From Phycisphaerae bacterium (GTDB taxonomy: Bacteria; Planctomycetota; Phycisphaerae; Sedimentisphaerales; Anaerobacaceae), in assembly GCA_026386805.1 (NCBI GenBank), contig JAPLMX010000128.1:1-64000 (forward strand): 64,000 nt of DNA. The letters are read 5' to 3'. The notes beneath the pieces were generated by a model. That model did not search any database and was not told the DNA's origin. It saw nothing but the letters and a program-made list of their open reading frames with translations. Of this stretch, positions 45,462-54,161 are shown piece by piece (positions within the stretch are counted from its first letter, which is position 1; the number at the start of each line of letters is the position of its first letter). The position numbers and the translations under genes are program-made.

Positions 45462-46619
45462 TTGCAGGCTATCGGCATTTTATGTATCGTGAATCTCATG
45501 ACAGCAGAAGTGGTGAGAATCGGTGGCCGTCAGGGAGACTTGGATCGGGTCCAGAAGGCAGCGGAACTCGTGGAGGCCGGCGGCTTGGTCGCCTTTCCGA
45601 CGGAAACCGTCTATGGCCTGGCGTGCCGAGTCGAGGGCGGTTCGCTGGCGCGCTTAGATCGCCTCAAGGGCCGGGACGCCGGCAAGCATTACACCCTGCA
45701 CCTCGGGCAGCTCGATGAGTATCGCAAGTACGTTCCAAGGATCGGCCTACGGGTGGAGAAACTAATCCGCGAGGCTTGGCCGGGTCCGCTGACTCTGGTG
45801 TTCGAGCTGGACCCGGACCAGATGGAGGCGCAGAAGAGCCGGCTGGACGCCGAGGTGATGCGAACCCTGTACAAAGACAACTCCATCGGCATCCGCTGCC
45901 CGGACCACCCCGTCGCTTCGCTGCTGCTGCGTTTGATCCATTGCCCTGTCGTGGCACCCAGCGCGAACCATGCCGGCCAGCCGCCCGCCACCGACGCGGA
46001 CCAGGTGCTCTCCCAATTGGCCGGGGACGTGGATATGATCCTGGACGGCGGGCCCTGCAAGTACAGACAGAGCAGCACCGTCGCGCTCGTCGGCAAGCAC
46101 GGGATCCGAGTGATCCGCGCAGGAGTGTACTCGCAGCCGGACTTGCAGAGGATGTCCCAAGCGACGTTCCTATTCGTCTGCACGGGCAACACGTGCCGCA
46201 GCCCCATGGCGGAAGGTTTTTTCCGCAAATACTTGGCCGAAAAGATCGGGTGCCACATTGACGAACTGGAGGACAGGGGCTATAAGGTACTGTCCGCAGG
46301 CACAATCGACATGGCCGGCGCTCCTGCGAGCACCGAGTCTGTCAAGGCTTGTGCGGTCAAAGGGGCCGATATCGCCAGTCATGCCAGCCGGCGGTTGACT
46401 CGATCGCTGGTGGACACCAGCGATTTCATCTTCTGTATGACGCGGTCGCATTGTGAGCAGGTTCTCTTTCTTTCCGCCTCGGCCGAAAGGAAGTGTTCGT
46501 TGCTGGCGAAAGAGGGGGATATCCCCGATCCTATCGGCCAGCCGCAGCAACGCTTTGACCGCTGCGCCGATATGATTGAGGCGGCCGTGAAAGTGAGAGT
46601 GAGTGAGCTCGCCATATGA
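45462..46619 (+). CDS. fusion of Sua5/YrdC/YwlC-type threonylcarbamoyl-AMP synthase with LMW-PTP/YwlE-type phosphatase
   Basis: GLVAFPTETVYGLAC; VVAPSANHAGQPPATDADQV; FLFVCTGNTCRSPMAEGFF. Confidence 0.93.
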   Translation: MQAIGILCIVNLMTAEVVRIGGRQGDLDRVQKAAELVEAGGLVAFPTETVYGLACRVEGGSLARLDRLKGRDAGKHYTLHLGQLDEYRKYVPRIGLRVEKLIREAWPGPLTLVFELDPDQMEAQKSRLDAEVMRTLYKDNSIGIRCPDHPVASLLLRLIHCPVVAPSANHAGQPPATDADQVLSQLAGDVDMILDGGPCKYRQSSTVALVGKHGIRVIRAGVYSQPDLQRMSQATFLFVCTGNTCRSPMAEGFFRKYLAEKIGCHIDELEDRGYKVLSAGTIDMAGAPASTESVKACAVKGADIASHASRRLTRSLVDTSDFIFCMTRSHCEQVLFLSASAERKCSLLAKEGDIPDPIGQPQQRFDRCADMIEAAVKVRVSELAI

Positions 46620-47083
46620 AAGTAGCAGTAGGAAGCGACCATCGGGGTTTCGATGCCAAGCAGCTCATCATGGCCATTGTCAGCCAGATGGGGCATGAAT
46701 GTGTTGACGTCGGGACCAACAACATGACCCCGGTCGACTACCCGGACCTGGCTTACGTCGCGGCCAAATCGGTGTCCGAGAAGCAGGTGGACAGGGCCAT
46801 CCTGATCTGTGCCACTGGTCTGGGCATGAGCATCGCCGCGAACAAGGTCCGTGGGGTCCGGGCGGCTCTGTGCCATGATGAGCTCAGCGCCCACATCGCC
46901 CGAGATCACAACGACACGAACGTCCTGTGTCTCTCCGGCGACCAGACCGGAGAGGTGCTCCTGCGCAAGATCGTCGAGACGTGGATGTCCACGGAGTTCA
47001 GCGGCGGGCGTCACCAGCGCCGCGTGAACAAGATCATAGCCATTGAGGAAGGCCGGGACCCGCGCGAGATCACGAACGGATAG
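46616..47083 (+). CDS. rpiB: ribose-5-phosphate isomerase B
   Basis: MKVAVGSDHRGFDAKQLI; VDVGTNNMTPVDYPDLA; ILICATGLGMSIAANKVRGVRAAL. Confidence 0.95.
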   Translation: MKVAVGSDHRGFDAKQLIMAIVSQMGHECVDVGTNNMTPVDYPDLAYVAAKSVSEKQVDRAILICATGLGMSIAANKVRGVRAALCHDELSAHIARDHNDTNVLCLSGDQTGEVLLRKIVETWMSTEFSGGRHQRRVNKIIAIEEGRDPREITNG

Positions 47084-47102
47084 CCCTTCCAGACGCCCTG
47101 CA

Positions 47103-47744
47103 CTACTTCAGCTTCTGCTGCAACTGCTCCAGCGCCGACCGGATCATCTTGATCTGATCCTGCAGGTCTACCATTTGCTGGGTCTGCGTCTTGAGCTTGT
47201 CGGTGAGCACGTCCACCTTCGTCTGGGCGCTGCGCGCGTCTTCCAGGGCCGCATTCTTCGCCTTGGTCAGGTTCGCGACCTGCTTTTCCAGCACGCCTCG
47301 CGTGTCGACCAGGCTCGCGACCATCTTCTGCAGATCGTCCCGCGATTTGGTCAGATCGTTCACGCGGGTCTCCAGGGCGACGCGAGCCTTGCCGAGCTCG
47401 TCCACCTTCGTTTCGAGGTTGCGGCGAGACGTCGTCAGTTCCTCCACCTTCACTTGGAGGTCGCTGCGGGACGTCGTCAACTCCCGCACCTGCCCTTGGA
47501 GGTTGTCCTTAGCCTTCGTCGTGTCGGCCAGCCGGGACTCGGCTTCCGCCCGCGCGGCGTCCAGTTTCTGCACGTCCTGCTTGAGCTGCTCGTTTAGCTT
47601 CTGGGACTCATCGAGAGATGTCTTGATCTGTCGGAACTCAGGGGTAGATTCCGGGGTCTTATCGGTGGTGCGATTGCAGCCTGCACACACAAAGAGGGAA
47701 ATCGTCACAACAACGCCTACGGCCACACACAATCTTTTCATCAT
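47103..47744 (-). CDS. coiled-coil lipoprotein
   Basis: Lipobox VCAGC; repeated LxxxVxxLTxSRxxL heptad pattern. Confidence 0.75.
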   Translation of the reverse strand: MMKRLCVAVGVVVTISLFVCAGCNRTTDKTPESTPEFRQIKTSLDESQKLNEQLKQDVQKLDAARAEAESRLADTTKAKDNLQGQVRELTTSRSDLQVKVEELTTSRRNLETKVDELGKARVALETRVNDLTKSRDDLQKMVASLVDTRGVLEKQVANLTKAKNAALEDARSAQTKVDVLTDKLKTQTQQMVDLQDQIKMIRSALEQLQQKLK

Positions 47745-47967
47745 ACCACTCCTCCTATTTTACTCCAACCACCCTACAAAACGCCCCGCCCAGCGGATCT
47801 CTGTCGAACCCTCCACAACCATGCCGGTGGCGCATCTCCTTGAACCGTCGCTTAGGTACGTCAGAATACCCCCAAACGCCCCAAAGTGTCAAGCGATTTC
47901 CCCGCAAAGTGTCACACGGATGATAGCCGGACGGTCCGCTTGGGGGTGGACGCGGTTCAGGGCTCCG

Positions 47968-49026
47968 TCAAACCGTGGCAGGAGAAGAGGTTCGCTGCTG
48001 TGATGCCCTGCCGGGTGCGGTGGTAATGCGCATCGTTTTTCTCTCGGCTGGCGCCGAGCAACCCGATCCCACGGAGCGCCACTTGCGATATCGGCTTTCG
48101 AGAAGCTCCTCCGTCGTCATCCGCCGCAAGTCGGTGAGCGCCCCAGCGATGTACGACTCCACGTTGTAGACCGTATCGTGCACGTTCCGGTGAGCGCCCC
48201 CAACGGGCTCCGGGATGATCGCGTCGATCAGGCCAAGCTTGAGCAGGTCCTTGCTGGTCAGTTTCAGCGCTTCCGCCGCATCCGGGGCCTGCGATCCGTC
48301 GCGCCAGAGGATGGCGGCGCACCCTTCGGGCGATATCACTGAGTAGTACGCAAATTCGAGCATGGCGAGGCGGTCGCCCACGGCGATACCCAAGGCCCCA
48401 CCGGAGCCGCCCTCTCCGATGCAGATGCAGATGATCGGGACCTTCAGCCGCGACATCCGCATCAGGTTGACGGCAATCGCCTGGGCCTGGCCCCGCTCCT
48501 CCGCCCCGATTCCCGGATACGCGCCGGGAGTATCGATCAACGTCACGATGGGCAGGCCGAATTTCTCCGCGAATTTCATCTTCGCCAGGGCTTTGCGATA
48601 GCCTTCCGGGTTCGGGCACCCGAAGTTGCACGTGATCTTTTCCTTGATCGCCCGGCCCTTGTTCTGGCCGACAATGAGTACCTTGTTTCTGGCGATCTGG
48701 CCGATACCGACGACCATGGCGTGGTCGTCGCCGAAACACCTGTCGCCGTGCAACTCGCGGAAGTCCCGGACCATCAGGTTGAGATAGTCGGTCAAAATGG
48801 GTCTCTGCGGATAGCGCGCCACTTGGACCGTCTGCCAGGCCGTCAGGTTCGAGTACACGCGCTTCAGTTCGGCGATTCTTTCCTTTTCGATCCGCCGAAC
48901 CTCCACGGAGTAGTCGATCCCCTTCTTCGTGCCGAGCCGGCGAAGCTCTTCCACCTGTTGCTCAAGCTCAATGACTCTCTGCTCGAAATCCAGATAGCCT
49001 CCCGCTCTATTGCCTTCGGACGCCAT
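47968..49026 (-). CDS. accA: acetyl-CoA carboxylase carboxyltransferase subunit alpha
   Basis: FEQRVIELEQQVEEL; FGCPNPEGYRKALAKMKFAEKFGLPIVTLIDTPGAYPGIGAEERGQAQAIA. Confidence 0.96.
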   Translation of the reverse strand: MASEGNRAGGYLDFEQRVIELEQQVEELRRLGTKKGIDYSVEVRRIEKERIAELKRVYSNLTAWQTVQVARYPQRPILTDYLNLMVRDFRELHGDRCFGDDHAMVVGIGQIARNKVLIVGQNKGRAIKEKITCNFGCPNPEGYRKALAKMKFAEKFGLPIVTLIDTPGAYPGIGAEERGQAQAIAVNLMRMSRLKVPIICICIGEGGSGGALGIAVGDRLAMLEFAYYSVISPEGCAAILWRDGSQAPDAAEALKLTSKDLLKLGLIDAIIPEPVGGAHRNVHDTVYNVESYIAGALTDLRRMTTEELLESRYRKWRSVGSGCSAPAERKTMRITTAPGRASQQRTSSPATV

Positions 49027-49269
49027 AGCTTCGCTTAGTCCACCCCGTTGAGTGTCGTTCCTTCGAATCCACCGACGCGTCTGTCCGCACACAAAAAACC
49101 AGCCGCAACATCGGCGGCGGCGGAGATCTCATTGCCGAATCCTTCGGCTCTCCTGTAATCCCCAGATGTTAGCATTTCCCTACGGCGGGTCAAAGAAAAA
49201 AATTGACAGTGATCGTCCTGGACTATACCCTTGGATATCGCCTGAGCGGAACCTTTCTCTTGTAAGGCC

Positions 49270-50151
49270 TTGTTCGTGAAGAGTTTACGTCAAGTTTCCA
49301 TCATCGGTTTGGGGCTTCTGGGCGGTTCGGTCGCCCTGGCGGTCCGCCAGCGAATGGCCGGTACCACCGTTATTGGCTACAGCCACCGGCCAGCCACGCG
49401 ACGGCGCGCCAAGGCCCTGGGAATCGTAGCCGAGACCGCCCGGAATTTGAAGTCCGCCGTGGCCACCGCGGACTTGGTCGTATTGGCCACCCCGATCTTC
49501 ACGTTCGAGAAGTACTTCACGGATTTGTCGGGCCTTGTCCCGCCGGACTGCATTGTCACGGACGTCGGCTCGACAAAGATGCTGCCGCACGAGTGGGCCC
49601 AGAACCGGCTGGCCAAGCACGCTCGGTACGTCGGATCGCACCCCGTCGCCGGCTCGGAGCAGCGCGGGGTGGAGTTCGCCAGGGACGACCTTTTCGACCA
49701 GGCCTGCTGCATTCTGACGACGACGCCGGCCACGGATCGCGACGCGGTGAGAGTCCTCAAAGGCTTCTGGTCGGCCCTGGGCTGCTCGATCCGCATGATG
49801 AGCCCGGTCGAACACGATCGGGTGTTCGCAAACATCAGCCATCTGCCCCATGTCATGGCGGCCGGACTGGTCAACGCCAGCGACGAGGACGAGATCATGT
49901 TTGCGGGCAAGGGGTTTCTCGACAGCACGAGGATTGCATCCGGCCCGCCGACGATCTGGACGGACGTCCTGCTGGCCAATCGCGAGAACATCGCCGAGGG
50001 CATCGACCGCGCGATCGAGGAGCTGACCAAGCTGCGGGCGGCCATCGCCGATGGCAAGAGAGAGCAGATCGAGCAGTTGCTGGAAGCGGCGCGCAGGAAA
50101 CGGGCGACGCTCGTCAAATACAAGATCCGGAAGAAGGAACTACCGTCGTGA
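49270..50151 (+). CDS. tyrA: prephenate dehydrogenase
   Basis: VSIIGLGLLGGSVALAV; ATPIFTFEKY; SHPVAGSEQRGVEFA; DRVFANISHLPHVMAAGL. Confidence 0.92.
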   Translation: MFVKSLRQVSIIGLGLLGGSVALAVRQRMAGTTVIGYSHRPATRRRAKALGIVAETARNLKSAVATADLVVLATPIFTFEKYFTDLSGLVPPDCIVTDVGSTKMLPHEWAQNRLAKHARYVGSHPVAGSEQRGVEFARDDLFDQACCILTTTPATDRDAVRVLKGFWSALGCSIRMMSPVEHDRVFANISHLPHVMAAGLVNASDEDEIMFAGKGFLDSTRIASGPPTIWTDVLLANRENIAEGIDRAIEELTKLRAAIADGKREQIEQLLEAARRKRATLVKYKIRKKELPS

Positions 50152-53030
50152 GACAATGGCGTGTTGAGGTCTTCAATCGGCCCGGCCTGGTGGACGTGCA
50201 GGGTGGCCGCGTGCTGAGCGACATTCGCGAGTTGGGGATCACCTCCATAGAGGCCGTGCAGTCGGCGCGAGTGTTTCTGATCGAGGCCGATTTCGACCCG
50301 GCGTTCGCGGAGCGAGTGGCCCATGAGCTCCTGGCCGACCCCGTTTGCGAACAATATTACCTTGGGCGAAGCGGCCCCCCCGCCGGACTGGCCAAGGCCA
50401 CGCTGATCGAAGTGCATCTCAAGAGCGGCGTCACCGATCCGGTGGCCGAGTCCGTAATGGCGGCCATCGCCGACATGGGGGTCAGACCGGATGGCGTGCG
50501 AACGGCTCGAAAGTACATCCTGCTGGGCGAGATCAAGCCCAGCCAGATCGACACCATCGCCAGGAAGATCCTGGCGAACGACGTGATCGAGGACGTGGTC
50601 ATCGGCGACGAGACAGAGCCGCCCAGCCCGCATCTCAACGCCTACGAACTGAACATCGCGCACTGGCCGATCCGCGACCTGGATGACGCCGGCCTGGAGA
50701 CGCTGAGCCAGGACAAGGACCTGTTCCTCAACGTGGTCGAGATGAGGACGATTCAGGACTACTTCCGCCGGCTCGGCCGGGAACCGACGGACATCGAGTT
50801 GGAAACCCTGGCTCAGACTTGGAGCGAGCATTGCGGACACAAGACGCTCCGCAGCGCCGTGGACATGACGGCCAACGGGACACAGATTCACTTCGACAAC
50901 CTGCTCAAGGAGACCATCTTCAAGGCCACGCAACAGCTCAATAAGGACTGGTGTCTCTCGGTCTTCGCCGACAACGCGGGCGTGGTCGAGTTCGACGAGC
51001 AATCGGCGGTTTGCTTCAAGGTGGAGACGCACAACCATCCCTCGGCCCTCGATCCCTACGGCGGATCGGCGACCGGTATCGGCGGCGTGATCCGTGACCC
51101 GATGGGCACCGGCCTGGGGGCACGACCCATTGCCAACACCGATATCTTCTGCTTCGGCACCCCGGACAAGAGCCTGGACGAAGTGCCCAAGGGCGTTCTG
51201 CACCCCCGGCGGATCATGAAGGGCGTCGTTGCCGGCGTGCGGGATTACGGCAACCGCATGGGCATTCCCACGGTCAACGGAGCGATCTACTTCGACGACC
51301 GGTACCTCGCCAACCCGCTGGTCTACTGCGGCAACATCGGCCTGATGGACAGGACCAAGGTCCGCAAGAATACGCAAACCGGCCACCTCATCGTGGTGGT
51401 CGGCGGGCGGACCGGGCGCGACGGCATCCACGGCGCCACGTTCTCCAGCGCGCAAATGACGCACGAGTATGAAACGATCTTTTCGCACGCCGTGCAGATC
51501 GGCAACGCCATCACGGAAAAGAAAGTGCTCGACGTGCTCGTGCAGGCGAACGACGCCGGACTGTATGAAGCAATTACCGATTGCGGCGCGGGCGGTCTGA
51601 GCAGCGCGGTCGGCGAGATGGCCAAGGACCTCGGCGCTGACGTGGACCTCGAAAAGGTGCCTCTCAAGTACGCGGGGCTGGGCTACACGGAGATCTGGAT
51701 CAGCGAGGCACAGGAGCGCATGGTGATCGCCGTCAAGCCCGAGAACCTCGAAGCCATCCAGCGAATCTTCGCGGGCGAGAACGTCGAGGCTACGGCCATT
51801 GGGCGATTTGCGAGCGATAAGAAGCTCCGCCTGCGCTACAACGGTCAGCAGGTGGGCGAGATGGACATGGACTTTCTCCACGACGGCGTGCCGAGGTATA
51901 GCCGGCAGGCGGTTTGGAAACAGCCCAAGCTTAGCGAGCCGACCCTGCCGGAGAAGGACAACTACAACGACGACCTGTTGCGAATCCTGTCGTCCTGCAA
52001 TGTCGCCAGCAAGGAATGGGTCATTCGCCAGTACGACCACGAGGTGCAAGGCGGCTCGGTGGTCAAGCCGCTCGTGGGCGTTGCCAACGACGGGCCGAGC
52101 GATGCCGCCGTGGTCCAGCCCAAGCTGAATTCGCCGCGCGGATTGGCGATCAGTTGCGGGATGAACCCCCTCTACGGCGACATCGATCCATACTGGATGG
52201 CCCTGGCGGGGATCGACGAAGCGATCCGGAACTTGATTTGCGTCGGTGGCCGGGTGGACCGGATCGCCCTGCTGGACAATTTCTGCTGGGCCAACTGCGA
52301 CCGTCCGGACATCCTGGGGACTCTCGTGCGGGCGGCACAAGCCTGCTACGACGGCGCCATCGCGTTCCAGGCCCCCTTCATCTCAGGCAAGGATTCCCTC
52401 CACAACGAGTTCGTCTGTGAAGACGGCACCGTTATCCGCATCCCTCCCACGCTGCTGATCAGCGCGATGTCACTCGTCGACGACATCGACAAGTGCGTCA
52501 CGATGGACCTCAAGAAGCCCGGCAACCTTCTCTTCGTGGTCGGCCGGACAAACAACGAGATGGGCGGCTCGCACTACTACAAGATCCACGACGCTCTGGG
52601 GGCGAATGTCCCCCGGCTGGACCTCGATCTGGCCCCGCGAATCGCCGGTAGGCTGTCGGCAGCCATTGCCGAGGGACTCGTCGCAAGCTGCCACGACTGC
52701 TCCGAGGGCGGCTTGGCCGTGGCCCTGGCGGAGATGGCGTTTGCCGGCGGTCTGGGCGTTGCGGCGGACCTGCGCGGGCTGCCCAAGAGCCGCGACTGCT
52801 CGCGAACGGATGCGCAGTTGTTCAGTGAGTCCAACAGCCGCTACGTCGTCGAAGTGGCCCCCCACAACTATGATGCGTTTGCAAAGCGCATGCTGAATCT
52901 GCCCTTCGGACAACTCGGCACCGTCGTCGCAGAGCCGAAACTGAGAATCAAAGCCCAGGACGGCAAGAGCATCATCGACGCGGACATCGGCATTTTGAAA
53001 CAGGCATGGCAGAGGACTTTTGACTGGTGA
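50148..53030 (+). CDS. purL: phosphoribosylformylglycinamidine synthase PurL with two N-terminal PurS-like domains
   Basis: VEVFNRPGLVDVQGGRVLSDIRELG and ATLIEVHLKSGVTDPVAESVMAAIADMG; LAQTWSEHCGHKT; GGSATGIGGVIRDPMGTG. Confidence 0.95.
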   Translation: MRQWRVEVFNRPGLVDVQGGRVLSDIRELGITSIEAVQSARVFLIEADFDPAFAERVAHELLADPVCEQYYLGRSGPPAGLAKATLIEVHLKSGVTDPVAESVMAAIADMGVRPDGVRTARKYILLGEIKPSQIDTIARKILANDVIEDVVIGDETEPPSPHLNAYELNIAHWPIRDLDDAGLETLSQDKDLFLNVVEMRTIQDYFRRLGREPTDIELETLAQTWSEHCGHKTLRSAVDMTANGTQIHFDNLLKETIFKATQQLNKDWCLSVFADNAGVVEFDEQSAVCFKVETHNHPSALDPYGGSATGIGGVIRDPMGTGLGARPIANTDIFCFGTPDKSLDEVPKGVLHPRRIMKGVVAGVRDYGNRMGIPTVNGAIYFDDRYLANPLVYCGNIGLMDRTKVRKNTQTGHLIVVVGGRTGRDGIHGATFSSAQMTHEYETIFSHAVQIGNAITEKKVLDVLVQANDAGLYEAITDCGAGGLSSAVGEMAKDLGADVDLEKVPLKYAGLGYTEIWISEAQERMVIAVKPENLEAIQRIFAGENVEATAIGRFASDKKLRLRYNGQQVGEMDMDFLHDGVPRYSRQAVWKQPKLSEPTLPEKDNYNDDLLRILSSCNVASKEWVIRQYDHEVQGGSVVKPLVGVANDGPSDAAVVQPKLNSPRGLAISCGMNPLYGDIDPYWMALAGIDEAIRNLICVGGRVDRIALLDNFCWANCDRPDILGTLVRAAQACYDGAIAFQAPFISGKDSLHNEFVCEDGTVIRIPPTLLISAMSLVDDIDKCVTMDLKKPGNLLFVVGRTNNEMGGSHYYKIHDALGANVPRLDLDLAPRIAGRLSAAIAEGLVASCHDCSEGGLAVALAEMAFAGGLGVAADLRGLPKSRDCSRTDAQLFSESNSRYVVEVAPHNYDAFAKRMLNLPFGQLGTVVAEPKLRIKAQDGKSIIDADIGILKQAWQRTFDW

Positions 53031-53041
53031 GCCAAGGAAAA

Positions 53042-53063
53042 GGTGTGCACGGCACACCCTACC
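53042..53063. repeat. palindromic repeat ggtgtgcacggcacaccctacc between purL and purQ
   Basis: Same family as 805-826 and 54093-54161. Confidence 0.7.
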
Positions 53064-53074
53064 AGGAGTTGAAG

Positions 53075-53923
53075 ATGCAGGAAGTACGAGCGATTGTCTT
53101 GCGGGCGGCAGGCATCAACACCGATCTGGAGACCGAGTACGCCCTGGAACTGGCCGGGGCCCAGGCGGACCGAATCCACATCAACCGGCTGATCGAAGAT
53201 AAGGGGCTGCTCGAACAATACCATATTCTCATCTTCCCCGGCGGCTTCAGCTACGGGGACGACGTGGCGGCCGGCAAGATCATGGCCAACCAGGTCATTC
53301 ACCACCTCTCGGACCCGGTGCGTAAGTTCATCAATGACGGCAAGCTCGTCCTCGGCATCTGCAATGGCTTTCAGGTGCTGGTCAAAGCCGGCATTCTGCC
53401 CGGCGGCAATGGATTCAAGCAGGAAGATGTCACGATCACCTGCAACGACAGCGGCAAGTATGAGGACCGCTGGGTGTACCTCGCTCCGCAGACCGGCAAG
53501 TGCGTGTTCTTCGACCCGGGACAGCGGCTCTACGTGCCCGTCGCCCACGGGGAAGGCAAGATTGTCACGAAGGACGACGAGGCCCTGCAAAGACTGCGAT
53601 CCGAGGGCCACATCGCGTTCAAGTACGTCGATGCAGAAGGCAACGAAGGCCCCTTCCCCATCAATCCGAACGGCTCGGTCGATTCGATCGCGGGCCTGAC
53701 GGACGCCACGGGCCGAGTCCTTGGTCTCATGCCGCACCCTGAGCGGTTCGTCCGCCGGACCCAGCACCCGCATTGGTCTCGCCTCGGAGAAGATCTCCCG
53801 GTCGACGGCATCAAGATCTTCTGCCATGCCGTGCGGTACGTGCGGGAGAATCTCCTCGAATCCTGTGTGGCGCAGCCGACGGCAGATGTTGCCGCATGCG
53901 GCGAGGTGCAGGCAGGACCCTGA
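53075..53923 (+). CDS. purQ: phosphoribosylformylglycinamidine synthase glutaminase subunit
   Basis: ILIFPGGFSYGDDVAAGKIMANQ; LVLGICNGFQVLVKAGILP; GLMPHPERFVR. Confidence 0.95.
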   Translation: MQEVRAIVLRAAGINTDLETEYALELAGAQADRIHINRLIEDKGLLEQYHILIFPGGFSYGDDVAAGKIMANQVIHHLSDPVRKFINDGKLVLGICNGFQVLVKAGILPGGNGFKQEDVTITCNDSGKYEDRWVYLAPQTGKCVFFDPGQRLYVPVAHGEGKIVTKDDEALQRLRSEGHIAFKYVDAEGNEGPFPINPNGSVDSIAGLTDATGRVLGLMPHPERFVRRTQHPHWSRLGEDLPVDGIKIFCHAVRYVRENLLESCVAQPTADVAACGEVQAGP

Positions 53924-54092
53924 CCGTCCCGCCTGCACCTCGCACGTTTCCAAAAGGCTGTTGTTGCAGGCCGCGTGAACGTCAGCCGCGCGGATCGCCG
54001 CGAACTTCTTCAGAACGCTCCGGGGCGTCAATCCCAGAGCCAGGTTCCGCAGTCATCGGCCCAGCCAGGCCGGACCACAAGGTCCCCGGAGG

Positions 54093-54161
54093 GTAGGGTG
54101 TGCACTGCACACCACGTCCTATCCCTGCGTCTTTTGTCGGTGTGCGATGCACACCCTACCT
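54093..54161. repeat. palindromic repeat GGTAGGGTGTGCACTGCACACC...GGTGTGCGATGCACACCCTACC
   Basis: Provides the TAG stop of the 54156-58715 ORF. Confidence 0.85.

Noticed and set aside
49377-52340. 987-aa minus-strand ORF
   Set aside because: Antisense of tyrA and purL; no family signature.
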